From Synechococcus sp. WH 8020 (GTDB lineage: Bacteria > Cyanobacteriota > Cyanobacteriia > PCC-6307 > Cyanobiaceae): a DNA stretch of 64,000 nucleotides. Where the stretch lies: contig NZ_CP011941.1 in NCBI RefSeq assembly GCF_001040845.1, positions 2,424,890 through 2,488,889 on the forward strand, in the 5' to 3' direction. Below are positions 56,536 to 64,000 of this stretch, one piece after another. The position numbers were made by a program, and so were the translations under genes. Each line of letters begins with the position of its first letter. The stretch's first letter is position 1. A model generated the notes under the pieces. The model was not told the origin of the DNA, ran no database searches, and saw only the letters and a program-made list of their open reading frames with translations.

Positions 56536-56551
56536 TGTGATTTTCGTCACT
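56536..56551. promoter_or_regulatory. CRP-like palindrome upstream of the BTRD1/beta-lactamase gene
   Basis: TGTGA-TTTTCG-TCACT matches the cAMP-receptor-protein consensus TGTGAN6TCACA at nine of ten positions and lies 96-111 bases upstream of the ATG. Thirty bases further upstream (56566-56586) is a second inverted repeat, CTTCAAT-AATGCGC-ATTGAAG. The rest of the 281-base gap to tRNA-Ala shows nothing else recognisable. Confidence 0.45.
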
Positions 56552-56721
56552 ACAGACAAAAGAAGCTTCAATAATGCGCATTGAAGACAGGCTCGAGATC
56601 TTTTATTGCCTTGATTTTTTGTGCATGGGTTGATCTGGGTTCAGGGTTGCATCTTGCCCAATCCACTTCCTCGGTAATAGTTAGACGCCTAGATACCGAA
56701 TAAGTTTTTGCTATTAATACA

Positions 56722-56794
56722 TGGAGACTAGGGGATTCGAACCCCTGACCTCTGCGGTGCGATCGCAGCGCTCTACCAGCTGAGCTAAGACCCC
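56722..56794 (-). tRNA. tRNA-Ala (anticodon CGC)
   Basis: 73 bases. Anticodon stem CTGCG/CGCAG with loop ATCGCAC gives anticodon CGC. D arm GCTC..GAGC and T arm AGGGG/CCCCT with TTCGAAT are perfect. The acceptor stem GGGGTCT/AGTCTCC has a G-U pair and one U-U mismatch at the fifth position. CCA is not encoded. It borders the A+T-rich accessory stretch. Confidence 0.93.
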
Positions 56795-56866
56795 GTCGCT
56801 CGAAACTTAGCGACAGCTCTATGTCTTGCCCGAGGCAGAATGGGTTCTTCTCGTCAGGGAACCAGC

Positions 56867-57070
56867 ATGCCGATCACGCCGGAATCTCTGGATGCGTTTG
56901 ACGACGACAAGGTGGCTTCGCTTGCCCAGCGCCTTGAAGACGACGATTACCCAACCCCTTTTGATGGCCTAAGTGATTGGCATCTGTTGCGTGCCTTGGC
57001 GATTCACCGGCCCGAGCTCACGGGTCCATATGTTCATTTAGTTGATCAGGAACCATTTGATGAAGATTGA
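56867..57070 (+). CDS. DUF2555 family protein
   Basis: 67 residues from ATG at 56867 (an ATG at 56840 adds nine unlikely residues). The core VASLAQRLEDDDYPTPFDGL and DWHLLRALAIHRPELTGPYVH (shown to 20 residues: WHLLRALAIHRPELTGPYVH) matches DUF2555, a short acidic helical cyanobacterial family of unknown role. It ends QEPFDED. It overlaps the coaBC start by 11 bases, so the two genes are coupled. Confidence 0.8.
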   Translation: MPITPESLDAFDDDKVASLAQRLEDDDYPTPFDGLSDWHLLRALAIHRPELTGPYVHLVDQEPFDED

Positions 57071-58385
57071 GGCCCCAAGGCTTCTTGAGGGGCGTCGTCT
57101 TCTTGTAGCGGCATCGGGAAGCATCGCCGCGGTTAAGACCCCTCTCCTTGTAAGCGCGTTGGTGAAGGCGGGGGCCGAGGTGCGTTGTGTCATCACTCCC
57201 AGCGCCTCGCGCCTTGTCAGTCCTGTGGCGCTTGCAAGTCTGAGTCGTCACCCTTGTCTGCAAGATCAGGATCAGTGGGAGCCATCGCAACCTCGACCAT
57301 TGCACGTCGAGTTGGCTGAATGGGCTGATCTTGTCGTTGTGGCGCCCCTAAGTGCAACAAGCTTGGCCCGCTGGACCCAGGGGCTCGGAGATGGCTTGCT
57401 GGCCTCCCTGCTGTTGGCCTGCGAGCGCCCAGTGGTGGCGGCCTCAGCCATGAATACAGCAATGTGGGGCAATGCCGCGGTCCGTCGCAACTGGGATCTC
57501 TTGCAAGGGGATCAACGGGTCCTGTGCCTAGGACCAGAGCCCGGGTTGCTGGCTTGTGATCGAATCGGAGAGGGGCGAATGGCCGATCCCGCTTTGATTC
57601 AATTGGCGGTTCTCCATGCGCTTCAGCAAGGGAGCCAGGAACGCCAATTGATGCGTGATTGGAGTGGACGTTCCCTGCTCGTGACCGCTGGCCCAACGGT
57701 GGAAGCCCTGGACCCTGCCCGAATCATGAGCAACCGCAGCAGCGGCCGGATGGGCGTGATGCTGGCTCAAGCGGCTCGGTGGCGGGGTGCTCGGGTTGAG
57801 TTGATCCATGGCCCCTTGCAGTTGCCAGATGCCTGGCTTGAGGGAGTGTCTTGCCATCCGGTGGAGTCAGCGCAAGCGATGGAGTCGGCACTGATGGATC
57901 TTCAACCGGGCGTGGACGCGGTGGCAATGGCGGCAGCGGTGGCCGATCTGCGCCGGCGTGGTGGTGCATCTCCTGACAAGCCCGCGAAGGCCGCATTGGC
58001 CAGCGTTCTTTCGGCCGAAATGGAGCCTGTCCCCGATCTGTTGGCCGGTTTGGCTGAGCGCCGCCCCCCAGGTCAAGTGCTCTTGGGATTTGCTGCTCTC
58101 AGTGGTCAAGCTGATTCGCTGCTGGAACGGGCGCGTCAAAAACTCTCTGCCAAACAATGCGACCTGTTGTTTGCGAATCCCATTGATCAGCCCAATCAGG
58201 GGTTTGGTTCGCATCGGAACGGAGGCTGGTTGCTCAGGCGCGATGGCACAAAGGACCCGTTCTTGCCTCAATGCAAGCTTGAGCTCGCGAATCGCTTGCT
58301 GGATGAGATCGCCCTGCAATTGCCCGCCCTGCCACTGCCAGCGCTGCATGCCCTCAATTCGCAGCACGTTGTCTCAGGCAGTTAA
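57060..58385 (+). CDS. coaBC: Bifunctional phosphopantothenoylcysteine decarboxylase / synthetase
   Basis: 441 residues from ATG at 57060 (57042 possible). Coenzyme A synthesis: CoaC (about 15-190) decarboxylates and CoaB (about 200-430) makes 4'-phosphopantothenoylcysteine. CoaC landmarks: VAASGSIAAVKTP, the catalytic His in HVELAEWADLVVVAP, and AASAMNTAMWGNAAVRRNW. CoaB landmarks: VTAGPTVEALDPARIMSNRS, RMGVMLAQAA, AAAVADLR, and LLFANPIDQPNQGFG. FMN cofactor expected. Coupled to DUF2555. Confidence 0.95.
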   Translation: MKIEAPRLLEGRRLLVAASGSIAAVKTPLLVSALVKAGAEVRCVITPSASRLVSPVALASLSRHPCLQDQDQWEPSQPRPLHVELAEWADLVVVAPLSATSLARWTQGLGDGLLASLLLACERPVVAASAMNTAMWGNAAVRRNWDLLQGDQRVLCLGPEPGLLACDRIGEGRMADPALIQLAVLHALQQGSQERQLMRDWSGRSLLVTAGPTVEALDPARIMSNRSSGRMGVMLAQAARWRGARVELIHGPLQLPDAWLEGVSCHPVESAQAMESALMDLQPGVDAVAMAAAVADLRRRGGASPDKPAKAALASVLSAEMEPVPDLLAGLAERRPPGQVLLGFAALSGQADSLLERARQKLSAKQCDLLFANPIDQPNQGFGSHRNGGWLLRRDGTKDPFLPQCKLELANRLLDEIALQLPALPLPALHALNSQHVVSGS

Positions 58386-58528
58386 GTCTTTGATAATTGC
58401 TTGAGAGCGTTCTCAGTCACTGTTGAATTGGGCCGTTCAACGGTTTCGAGACCCTCCCTTTGCGACCCGCAACGCGAAGGCTTGTTGAGAGCTGCAAAAG
58501 GCTTGCCGGAACGCTCGTTTTCGCCTTG

Positions 58529-58534
58529 TAAGAT
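58529..58534 (+). promoter_or_regulatory. Candidate -10 element of psbO
   Basis: TAAGAT lies 48 bases before the psbO ATG. No strong -35 is seen at 17 bases; a TTGCCG at about 20 bases is the nearest. psbO is highly expressed, so a promoter must be in this 197-base gap, but the assignment is weak. Confidence 0.3.
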
Positions 58535-58582
58535 CGAAAAATCGGTGGATACCGTCTTCGTCCGGCTTATCAGCTTTCTTCT

Positions 58583-59404
58583 ATGCGCATCCGTCCCCTG
58601 CTGGCCCTGGTGCTAGCCCTCTGTCTCTTTGTTGTAACCGCCTGCAGTGGTGGTGCTGAGGCCATAGATCGATCCAACGTCACCTATGACGACATCCGCA
58701 ACACGGGCAAGGCCAATGATTGCCCCACCCTTCCTGATTCGGCACGTGGCTCCATCAGCCTCACGGCTGGTTCCGGTTACGAACTGCGTGGGATCTGTAT
58801 GCATCCCTCTCGGGTCTTTGTCAAAGGCGAACCCGCGAATAAGCGTCAAGAGGCGCAATTCGTTGAGGGCAAAATCCTCACTCGCTACACCTCGAGCTTG
58901 GATGAAGTCTTTGGCGATCTCGTCGTTGGTGACAAAGGTCTGAGCTTCAGCGAAAAAGGCGGTATTGATTTCCAGCCGATCACGGTGTTGGTTCCTGGTG
59001 GTGAGGAATTCCCCTTCACCTTCTCAAGCAAAAACCTTCAAGCCACGGCTGACGGTTCAGCTCTGACAACCAGTACCGACTTCAACGGCACCTACCGCAC
59101 ACCTAGCTACCGCACCAGTAACTTCATCGATCCAAAGGGTCGCGCCTTAACCACTGGTGTGGATTATCCCCAGGGACTCGTGGGACTTGGTGGTGATTAC
59201 GAAGAGCTTGAGAGCGAAAACGTCAAGCGCTACATCGATGGCACGGGCGAGATGAGCTTTTCGATCACCAAGGTGGATCCTGAAACCGGCGAATTTGCTG
59301 GCGTCTTCTCGGCGATTCAACCTTCCGATTCCGATATGGGTGGTCGCGAAATCGTTGACGTGAAGATCAGTGGAGAGGTCTTCGGTCGTCTTGAGGAGGC
59401 TTGA
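58583..59404 (+). CDS. psbO: Photosystem II manganese-stabilising protein PsbO
   Basis: 273 residues. Extrinsic lumenal protein that protects the oxygen-evolving manganese cluster. Signal peptide with a lipobox-like FVVTACSGG (C21), then TYDDIRNTGKANDCPTL, the disulfide pair C47 and C72 region (YELRGICMHPS), and beta-barrel strands including NLQATADGSALT and GGREIVDVKISGEVFGRLE. Full length. It has its own promoter space and a strong terminator at 59431-59457. Confidence 0.98.
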   Translation: MRIRPLLALVLALCLFVVTACSGGAEAIDRSNVTYDDIRNTGKANDCPTLPDSARGSISLTAGSGYELRGICMHPSRVFVKGEPANKRQEAQFVEGKILTRYTSSLDEVFGDLVVGDKGLSFSEKGGIDFQPITVLVPGGEEFPFTFSSKNLQATADGSALTTSTDFNGTYRTPSYRTSNFIDPKGRALTTGVDYPQGLVGLGGDYEELESENVKRYIDGTGEMSFSITKVDPETGEFAGVFSAIQPSDSDMGGREIVDVKISGEVFGRLEEA

Positions 59405-59430
59405 CCTTCCAGTTCAGACGCATTGATTCA

Positions 59431-59457
59431 AAAGGAGGGCTCAGGCCCTCCTTTTTT
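59431..59457 (+). terminator. Rho-independent terminator of psbO
   Basis: AAAGGAGGGC (59431-59440), loop TCAG, GCCCTCCTTT (59445-59454) followed by more T. It separates psbO from sat. Confidence 0.95.
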
Positions 59458-59506
59458 CTGTCTTCTGGGAGAATCTCGCCATCCCTGATCCAGACACGAA
59501 TCGCCG

Positions 59507-60676
59507 ATGACTGCCACTTCCTCTTCCTCGCAGCGCTCCGGGGTGATTGCTCCTTACGGAGGCACCTTGGTGGATTTGATGGTGTCAGCCCCTGAGCATG
59601 CAGCGCTGAAGGCTTCTGCCACCACAAGCATCGAATGTTCTGATCGCAATGCCTGTGATGTTGAGCTGCTTGTTGTCGGTGGATTTTCCCCAGAGCGGGG
59701 ATTCATGCATCAGGCCGACTACGACTCCGTTGTTGCCGGGCATCGCACCACCTCTGGCTACCTGTTCGGGTTGCCGATTGTGATGGATACCGATCGTGAG
59801 GACGTCGCGGTTGGAGACAAGGTGTTGTTGACCTACAAAGGTCAGGATCTGGCTGTTCTCACCGTTGGAGATAAGTGGGAACCCGACAAGGTTGTCGAGG
59901 CCAAAGGCTGTTATGGCACCACCTCGCTAGAGCACCCGGCGGTGCGCATGATCGCCACAGAGCGCCGTCGTTTCTATCTCGGGGGCCTGATTCAGGGCTT
60001 GGAGCTTCCGAAGCGTGTCTTCCCCTGCAAAACGCCATCTGAGGTCCGAGCCGGCCTCCCCGACGGCGAAGACGTGGTGGCATTCCAGTGCCGTAATCCC
60101 ATTCATCGCGCCCACTACGAGCTCTTCACCCGCGCACTGCACGCCCAAAACGTCAGCGAGAATGCCGTCGTGCTGGTCCACCCCACCTGTGGGCCCACCC
60201 AGCAGGACGATATTCCAGGCTCCGTTCGCTTCCAGACCTATGAACGCCTGGCCGCAGAGGTGGATAACGCGAGTATTCGTTGGGCTTATCTGCCGTACGC
60301 CATGCACATGGCTGGTCCGCGTGAAGCCTTGCAGCACATGATCATTCGCCGCAATTACGGCTGTACTCACTTCATCATTGGCCGGGATATGGCTGGATGT
60401 AAATCCTCACTCTCAGGGGATGATTTTTACGGCCCCTATGACGCGCAGAATTTTGCCAAAGAGTGCGCTCCTGAACTGACGATGGAGACCGTTCCCTCCT
60501 TAAATCTTGTCTTTACCGACGAAGAGGGGTATGTCACTGCGGAACATGCGGAGGCCCGCGGTTTGCATGTCAAAAAGCTCAGCGGCACCCAATTCCGCAA
60601 GATGCTCCGTAGTGGCGAAGAGATCCCGGAGTGGTTTGCGTTCCGCAGCGTGGTTGAGGTCCTGCGGGCCTCCTGA
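59507..60676 (+). CDS. sat: Sulfate adenylyltransferase (ATP sulfurylase)
   Basis: 389 residues. It activates sulfate to APS, the first step of assimilation. Motifs: VVAFQCRNPIHRAHYEL (QxRNPxHxAH), LVHPTCGPTQQDDIP, PYAMHMAGPREALQHMIIRR with its core GPREALQHMIIR, and CTHFIIGRDMAGCK. C-terminal KLSGTQFRKMLRSGEEIPEW is typical. The family is the dissimilatory/plant-like monofunctional form. ATG at 59507. Confidence 0.96.
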   Translation: MTATSSSSQRSGVIAPYGGTLVDLMVSAPEHAALKASATTSIECSDRNACDVELLVVGGFSPERGFMHQADYDSVVAGHRTTSGYLFGLPIVMDTDREDVAVGDKVLLTYKGQDLAVLTVGDKWEPDKVVEAKGCYGTTSLEHPAVRMIATERRRFYLGGLIQGLELPKRVFPCKTPSEVRAGLPDGEDVVAFQCRNPIHRAHYELFTRALHAQNVSENAVVLVHPTCGPTQQDDIPGSVRFQTYERLAAEVDNASIRWAYLPYAMHMAGPREALQHMIIRRNYGCTHFIIGRDMAGCKSSLSGDDFYGPYDAQNFAKECAPELTMETVPSLNLVFTDEEGYVTAEHAEARGLHVKKLSGTQFRKMLRSGEEIPEWFAFRSVVEVLRAS

Positions 60677-60721
60677 CGCTTTCAATTCCTATTAACATTC
60701 CTTCATCAGAGGCGAAGAACC

Positions 60722-62572
60722 TTGAACAAGCGTTGGCGCAATGTGGGGCTTTATGTCCTGCTCGTAGTGGTAGTGATCGTTGTGGGTACGGCGTTCCTTG
60801 ACCGTCCCGATCCTGCAACGGCAGCTCGCACGCTGCGGTACAGCGATTTTGTGGAATCCGTTCAGGAAGATCAGGTCAGCAGAGTGTTGCTATCTCCCGA
60901 CCGTGGAACTGCTCAGATTGTTGAGACCGATGGTCGTCGTGCGGAGGTCAACCTCGCTCCGGACAAGGATCTTCTGAAGATGTTGACGGATCACAACGTT
61001 GACATCGCTGTGCAGCCTTCACGCCAGCCTGGCGCTTGGCAGCAAGCAGCGACCAGTTTGATCTTCCCGTTGTTGCTGCTTGGCGGCCTGTTCTTTCTGT
61101 TCCGTCGCGCCCAGGGCGGCGGCGGTGGTGGAAACCAAGCCATGAACTTTGGTAAGAGCAAGGCGCGGGTCCAAATGGAGCCCACCACGCAGATCACCTT
61201 CGGGGATGTTGCCGGAATTGAAGGCGCCAAGCTTGAGCTCACTGAGGTGGTTGATTTCCTTAAGAACCCAGATCGGTTTACTGCTGTTGGAGCGAAAATT
61301 CCTAAAGGTTGTTTGCTTGTTGGTCCTCCGGGGACGGGTAAAACCTTGCTTGCCAAGGCAGTGGCGGGTGAAGCGGGAGTGCCCTTCTTCTCGATCTCAG
61401 GTTCTGAGTTCGTTGAGATGTTTGTTGGTGTGGGTGCCAGCCGTGTCCGTGACCTGTTTGAACAGGCCAAGAAAAATGCTCCTTGCATCGTGTTCATTGA
61501 TGAGATCGATGCCGTAGGCAGACAGCGTGGTGCTGGTCTCGGCGGCGGCAACGATGAGCGCGAGCAAACCTTGAACCAGCTCCTGACGGAGATGGATGGT
61601 TTTGAAGGCAATACCGGAATCATCATCATTGCCGCAACCAACCGCCCTGACGTGTTGGATTCAGCCTTGATGCGTCCAGGTCGTTTCGACCGCCAAGTCA
61701 CAGTTGATCGTCCTGATTACGCCGGTCGTCTTCAAATTCTTGGCGTTCATGCCCGCAGCAAAACCTTGTCGAAGGATGTGGACCTCGACAAGGTGGCTCG
61801 CCGGACCCCTGGTTATACCGGTGCTGACCTGGCCAACCTTCTCAATGAAGCAGCAATCCTTGCCGCGCGTCGCCAACTCACGGAGGTGAGCAACGACGAG
61901 ATCAGTGATGCGATCGAGCGCATCATGGTGGGCCCCGAGAAGAAAGACCGGGTGATGAGCGAGCGACGCAAGTGGCTTGTGGCGTATCACGAAGCTGGTC
62001 ATGCCCTGGTGGGCGCATTGATGCCTGATTACGACGCCGTGCAGAAGATTTCGATCATTCCCCGCGGTAACGCTGGTGGTTTGACCTTCTTCACGCCGAG
62101 CGAAGAGCGGATGGAGTCTGGCCTTTACTCACGGACCTACCTCCAAAACCAAATGGCTGTGGCCCTAGGCGGTCGGGTTGCAGAGGAAATCGTCTACGGA
62201 GAAGACGAGGTCACAACGGGTGCTTCCAATGACCTTCAGCAAGTTGCTTCGGTTGCCCGTCAGATGGTGACCCGCTTTGGGATGAGCGACAAGCTTGGTC
62301 CTGTTGCTCTAGGCCGTGCACAAGGAGGAATGTTCTTGGGTCGCGATATCGCAGCTGAACGTGATTTCTCCGAGGACACGGCAGCCACGATTGATTCCGA
62401 GGTTTCCGATCTGGTTGATGTGGCCTATCACCGTGCCACCAAGGTCTTGAATGACAACCGCTCTGTCCTTGATGAGCTCGCCGAAATGCTGGTTGAAAGC
62501 GAAACTGTTGATTCACAGGAACTTCAGGATCTCTTGATCCGACGCGATGTGCGAATTGCTGAGTACGTCTGA
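60722..62572 (+). CDS. ftsH: ATP-dependent zinc metalloprotease FtsH (FtsH3-like)
   Basis: 616 residues starting from TTG at 60722, since [14 protein letters not shown] is the usual N-terminus of the Synechocystis FtsH3 (Slr1604) group. Two membrane helices (9-26, 112-128), then the AAA domain with Walker A GPPGTGKT (201-208), Walker [13 protein letters not shown], the second region of homology [14 protein letters not shown], and the protease site HEAGH (423-427). FtsH3 partners with other FtsH subunits in membrane protein turnover. Eda starts within its last codons (26-base overlap). Confidence 0.95.
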   Translation: MNKRWRNVGLYVLLVVVVIVVGTAFLDRPDPATAARTLRYSDFVESVQEDQVSRVLLSPDRGTAQIVETDGRRAEVNLAPDKDLLKMLTDHNVDIAVQPSRQPGAWQQAATSLIFPLLLLGGLFFLFRRAQGGGGGGNQAMNFGKSKARVQMEPTTQITFGDVAGIEGAKLELTEVVDFLKNPDRFTAVGAKIPKGCLLVGPPGTGKTLLAKAVAGEAGVPFFSISGSEFVEMFVGVGASRVRDLFEQAKKNAPCIVFIDEIDAVGRQRGAGLGGGNDEREQTLNQLLTEMDGFEGNTGIIIIAATNRPDVLDSALMRPGRFDRQVTVDRPDYAGRLQILGVHARSKTLSKDVDLDKVARRTPGYTGADLANLLNEAAILAARRQLTEVSNDEISDAIERIMVGPEKKDRVMSERRKWLVAYHEAGHALVGALMPDYDAVQKISIIPRGNAGGLTFFTPSEERMESGLYSRTYLQNQMAVALGGRVAEEIVYGEDEVTTGASNDLQQVASVARQMVTRFGMSDKLGPVALGRAQGGMFLGRDIAAERDFSEDTAATIDSEVSDLVDVAYHRATKVLNDNRSVLDELAEMLVESETVDSQELQDLLIRRDVRIAEYV

Positions 62573-63197
62573 TCGTCAGCAGTGGTTGATGGCCTCGTTG
62601 CGTCGTCAGCCACTGATCATGGTGTTGCGGCCCAAGGAGAGTGATCTCCTTGGGCCGTTTTTGCAGTCACTGTTGTGTCAACGCATCGACCAGTTGGTCG
62701 ATCTTGGCGTCCACCACATTGAAGTTGCCTGGATGGATCACCCTCGCTGGAGTGCCCTGATCGCGGCGATCCGGCTGAGGCATCCAACCGTTCAGCTGGG
62801 AGTGGCCTCTGTGACGTCACAACGGGGTCTCCAGGCAGTGATCGATCTCGATCTGCCCTATGCAATGTCTCCGCTCTTGGATCAGGGCCTGGTCTTGATG
62901 GCACATCAACACAACTGTTGTCTTGTTCCTGGTGTGATGACGCCAACCGAAATTCGCCAGGCGGTTGCTCTTGGTTGCCATGTTGTGAAATTGTTTCCTG
63001 CAGTTGTGCTGGGCCTCGATTACCACCGTCAGATTGCAGCCCCGATGTGGGATCTGCCCTTCATGATTGCCGCAGGCGGGTTGAGTGTGGCCGACTTGGA
63101 TCCCTGGCTGTCCGCTGGTTACGACGCGATTGCCCTCGGTCGTGGCGTCCTCGGCGCAACGAACGCCATCGCCGATCTACGCGATTGGTTGACGTGA
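62547..63197 (+). CDS. eda: KDPG/KHG aldolase-like
   Basis: 216 residues from ATG at 62547, overlapping ftsH by 26 bases; ATG at 62589 would avoid the overlap and keep the domain. Class I aldolase of the Entner-Doudoroff pathway, cleaving KDPG to pyruvate and glyceraldehyde-3-P. The lead strand [42 protein letters not shown] and the Schiff-base lysine in [10 protein letters not shown] are present, as is [11 protein letters not shown]. Whether the organism runs a full ED pathway cannot be judged here. Confidence 0.9.
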   Translation: MCELLSTSDRQQWLMASLRRQPLIMVLRPKESDLLGPFLQSLLCQRIDQLVDLGVHHIEVAWMDHPRWSALIAAIRLRHPTVQLGVASVTSQRGLQAVIDLDLPYAMSPLLDQGLVLMAHQHNCCLVPGVMTPTEIRQAVALGCHVVKLFPAVVLGLDYHRQIAAPMWDLPFMIAAGGLSVADLDPWLSAGYDAIALGRGVLGATNAIADLRDWLT

Positions 63198-63236
63198 GTC
63201 TTATCTGCTACAGATGGGATAGTGATTTGGTTTCGG

Positions 63237-63848
63237 ATGTCTCAGTTATCCATCAAGCTGAGCGACAAGGCGGATGCTCTGATCGCGCAATTGCAGAAAG
63301 AGATCTTTAACCGTCGCCGTAAAAAGGTCACGGCAGCTGGTGTTGTGGAGACCTTGGTTGAAAGCGGCGCAAGGTCTCAGTCCGACAAGCGCTTTGCCAC
63401 CTCTTGGGTCAATCTGATTGAAGACATTGAGAAGGCTGCCAAGTTGGCCAATGCGCATGGGAGCAAGCCCGCAGCCCTGACGGATGAGGAATGGGTGATG
63501 GTGTTGAGCCATCGCAATCGCCAAGTCTCCAAACCGCGTCAAGCCAGTAAAGCCAGTAAAGCCAGTAAAGCGGTGAAGGCCGAGAAGCCTGCTGTTGCTG
63601 CGCGCACCACGACCGCAACAAAAACGAAACGAGCTTCCTCCTCATCGCGGGTGGCCAAAGCTCGGGTGGCCAAGACAACGGAAACGTCTACCACCTCCTT
63701 GGCATCAGTCGGAAAGCCTCGTAAAGCGCGCCGTGCCCGTAAGTCGGTGACTGAGTCCACTTCAACGCGTTCCACGGCTGGCCGCATGGCGAAAGCGGCA
63801 GCACAGTTGGCTAGTAGCAGTGGGATCAAGTCTCCGGCTAGAAGCTAG
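63237..63848 (+). CDS. Basic-tailed protein with ribbon-helix-helix-like N-terminus
   Basis: 203 residues from ATG at 63237. Residues 1-45 (SQLSIKLSDKADALIAQLQK and VVETLVESGA) look like a DNA-binding ribbon-helix-helix. Residues 95-203 are rich in Lys, Ala, Ser, Arg and Thr, with tandem SKA units (ASKASKASKAVKAEK) resembling histone-H1-like bacterial chromatin proteins. No hydrophobic segment. A nucleoid or regulator role is inferred. It is 39 bases after eda on the same strand and converges with aroC. Confidence 0.75.
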   Translation: MSQLSIKLSDKADALIAQLQKEIFNRRRKKVTAAGVVETLVESGARSQSDKRFATSWVNLIEDIEKAAKLANAHGSKPAALTDEEWVMVLSHRNRQVSKPRQASKASKASKAVKAEKPAVAARTTTATKTKRASSSSRVAKARVAKTTETSTTSLASVGKPRKARRARKSVTESTSTRSTAGRMAKAAAQLASSSGIKSPARS

Positions 63849-63860
63849 GGCTCTTTCAGA

Positions 63861-64000
63861 TCACCAAAGGCTGCATTGCCCTTGCTGCCTGAGCAGGTGA
63901 TCGGCAAGAACCAAGGACACCATGGCTTCCACCATCGGAACGGCTCTTGGTAAGACGCAAGGGTCGTGGCGTCCTTTCGCTGAGAGCGTGGTCGCCTCCC
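63861..64000 (-). CDS. aroC: Chorismate synthase, C-terminal end (partial)
   Basis: The last 46 residues plus stop (TGA at 63861-63863), continuing past the right edge. The translation [20 protein letters not shown] and [13 protein letters not shown] is the conserved C-terminus of chorismate synthase, the last enzyme of the shikimate pathway. It converges with the basic-tailed protein gene, 12 bases between stops. Confidence 0.93.

Noticed and set aside
52793-56721. Search for integrase, transposase or attachment repeats in the A+T-rich stretch
   Set aside because: None was found, so no mobile element is annotated; only a possible island is noted.
56756-56766. GCGATCGC (HIP1-like) octamer
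   Set aside because: It falls within the anticodon arm of tRNA-Ala and is explained by that; no HIP1 abundance is seen elsewhere in the window.
63541-63567. Three tandem 9-base repeats considered as a CRISPR or satellite
   Set aside because: They are in frame and code for SKA units in the basic tail; no spacers exist.

Overview
The window reads as chromosome of a marine picocyanobacterium, most likely a marine Synechococcus (possibly a close relative such as Cyanobium). The reasons are photosystem II genes (psbI, psbN, psbH, psbO), chloroplast-type families (Ycf66, Ycf20, Hik2/CSK-like kinase), beta-carotene hydroxylase CrtR, the cyanobacterial nitrogen regulator NtcA, many cyanobacteria-restricted DUF families, dense gene packing on both strands and moderately high G+C. 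All identifications come from reading the translations and from memory of families; no database search was run. The window starts inside cobS (3' end only) and ends inside aroC (3' end only).

Layout. 1-8.4 kb: cobS end, a Hik2/CSK-like histidine kinase, a conserved small protein, an esterase, purH, DUF4079 and DUF1997 proteins, ispH and the ammonium transporter amt. 8.4-21.8 kb: sfsA, murJ, small DUF proteins, tRNA-Arg(ACG), glyA, a WecA/MraY-type sugar-phosphate transferase, cinA, leuC, leuD, a pentapeptide protein and a very large LptD-like DUF3769 outer-membrane protein. 21.8-26.7 kb: psbI, a GH38 alpha-mannosidase, psbN/psbH on opposite strands, tatA, pth, DUF3146. 26.6-33 kb: YqgF-like nuclease, DUF3084, ntcA with a textbook NtcA-type promoter, rph, a CobO/BtuR-like protein without a P-loop, dcd, thyX, a TxlA-like thioredoxin. 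33-45.8 kb: lytic transglycosylase, glmM, a reverse-strand run FIST-trmB-ictB-badF, DUF3177, ileS, ycf66, tRNA-Leu(TAG). 45.9-52.8 kb: crtR (flanked by two strong hairpins), gatC, creatininase, a 47-aa membrane protein, a queuosine-precursor transporter, an AAG-type DNA glycosylase, pyrB, a type-2 NADH dehydrogenase, Ycf20. 52.8-56.8 kb: the only clearly accessory-looking stretch, A+T-richer, with small orphan proteins, a 2OG-Fe(II) oxygenase-like protein and a secreted five-repeat (BTRD1-like) serine beta-lactamase-fold protein, ending at tRNA-Ala(CGC). 56.8-64 kb: DUF2555, coaBC, psbO, sat, ftsH (FtsH3-like), eda, a histone-H1-like basic-tailed protein and aroC.

How the genes work together. 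Nitrogen control (NtcA) and an ammonium transporter that is a classical NtcA target lie in the same window. Several genes build the envelope: MurJ, GlmM, lytic transglycosylase, the sugar-phosphate transferase and the LptD-like protein. dcd and thyX face each other and both serve dTMP supply. Photosystem genes are single or paired and embedded among housekeeping genes. No CRISPR array, insertion sequence or prophage was seen. The best candidates for something undescribed are the BTRD1/beta-lactamase protein with a CRP-like palindrome upstream, the P-loop-less CobO-like protein, and the paired hairpins around crtR.
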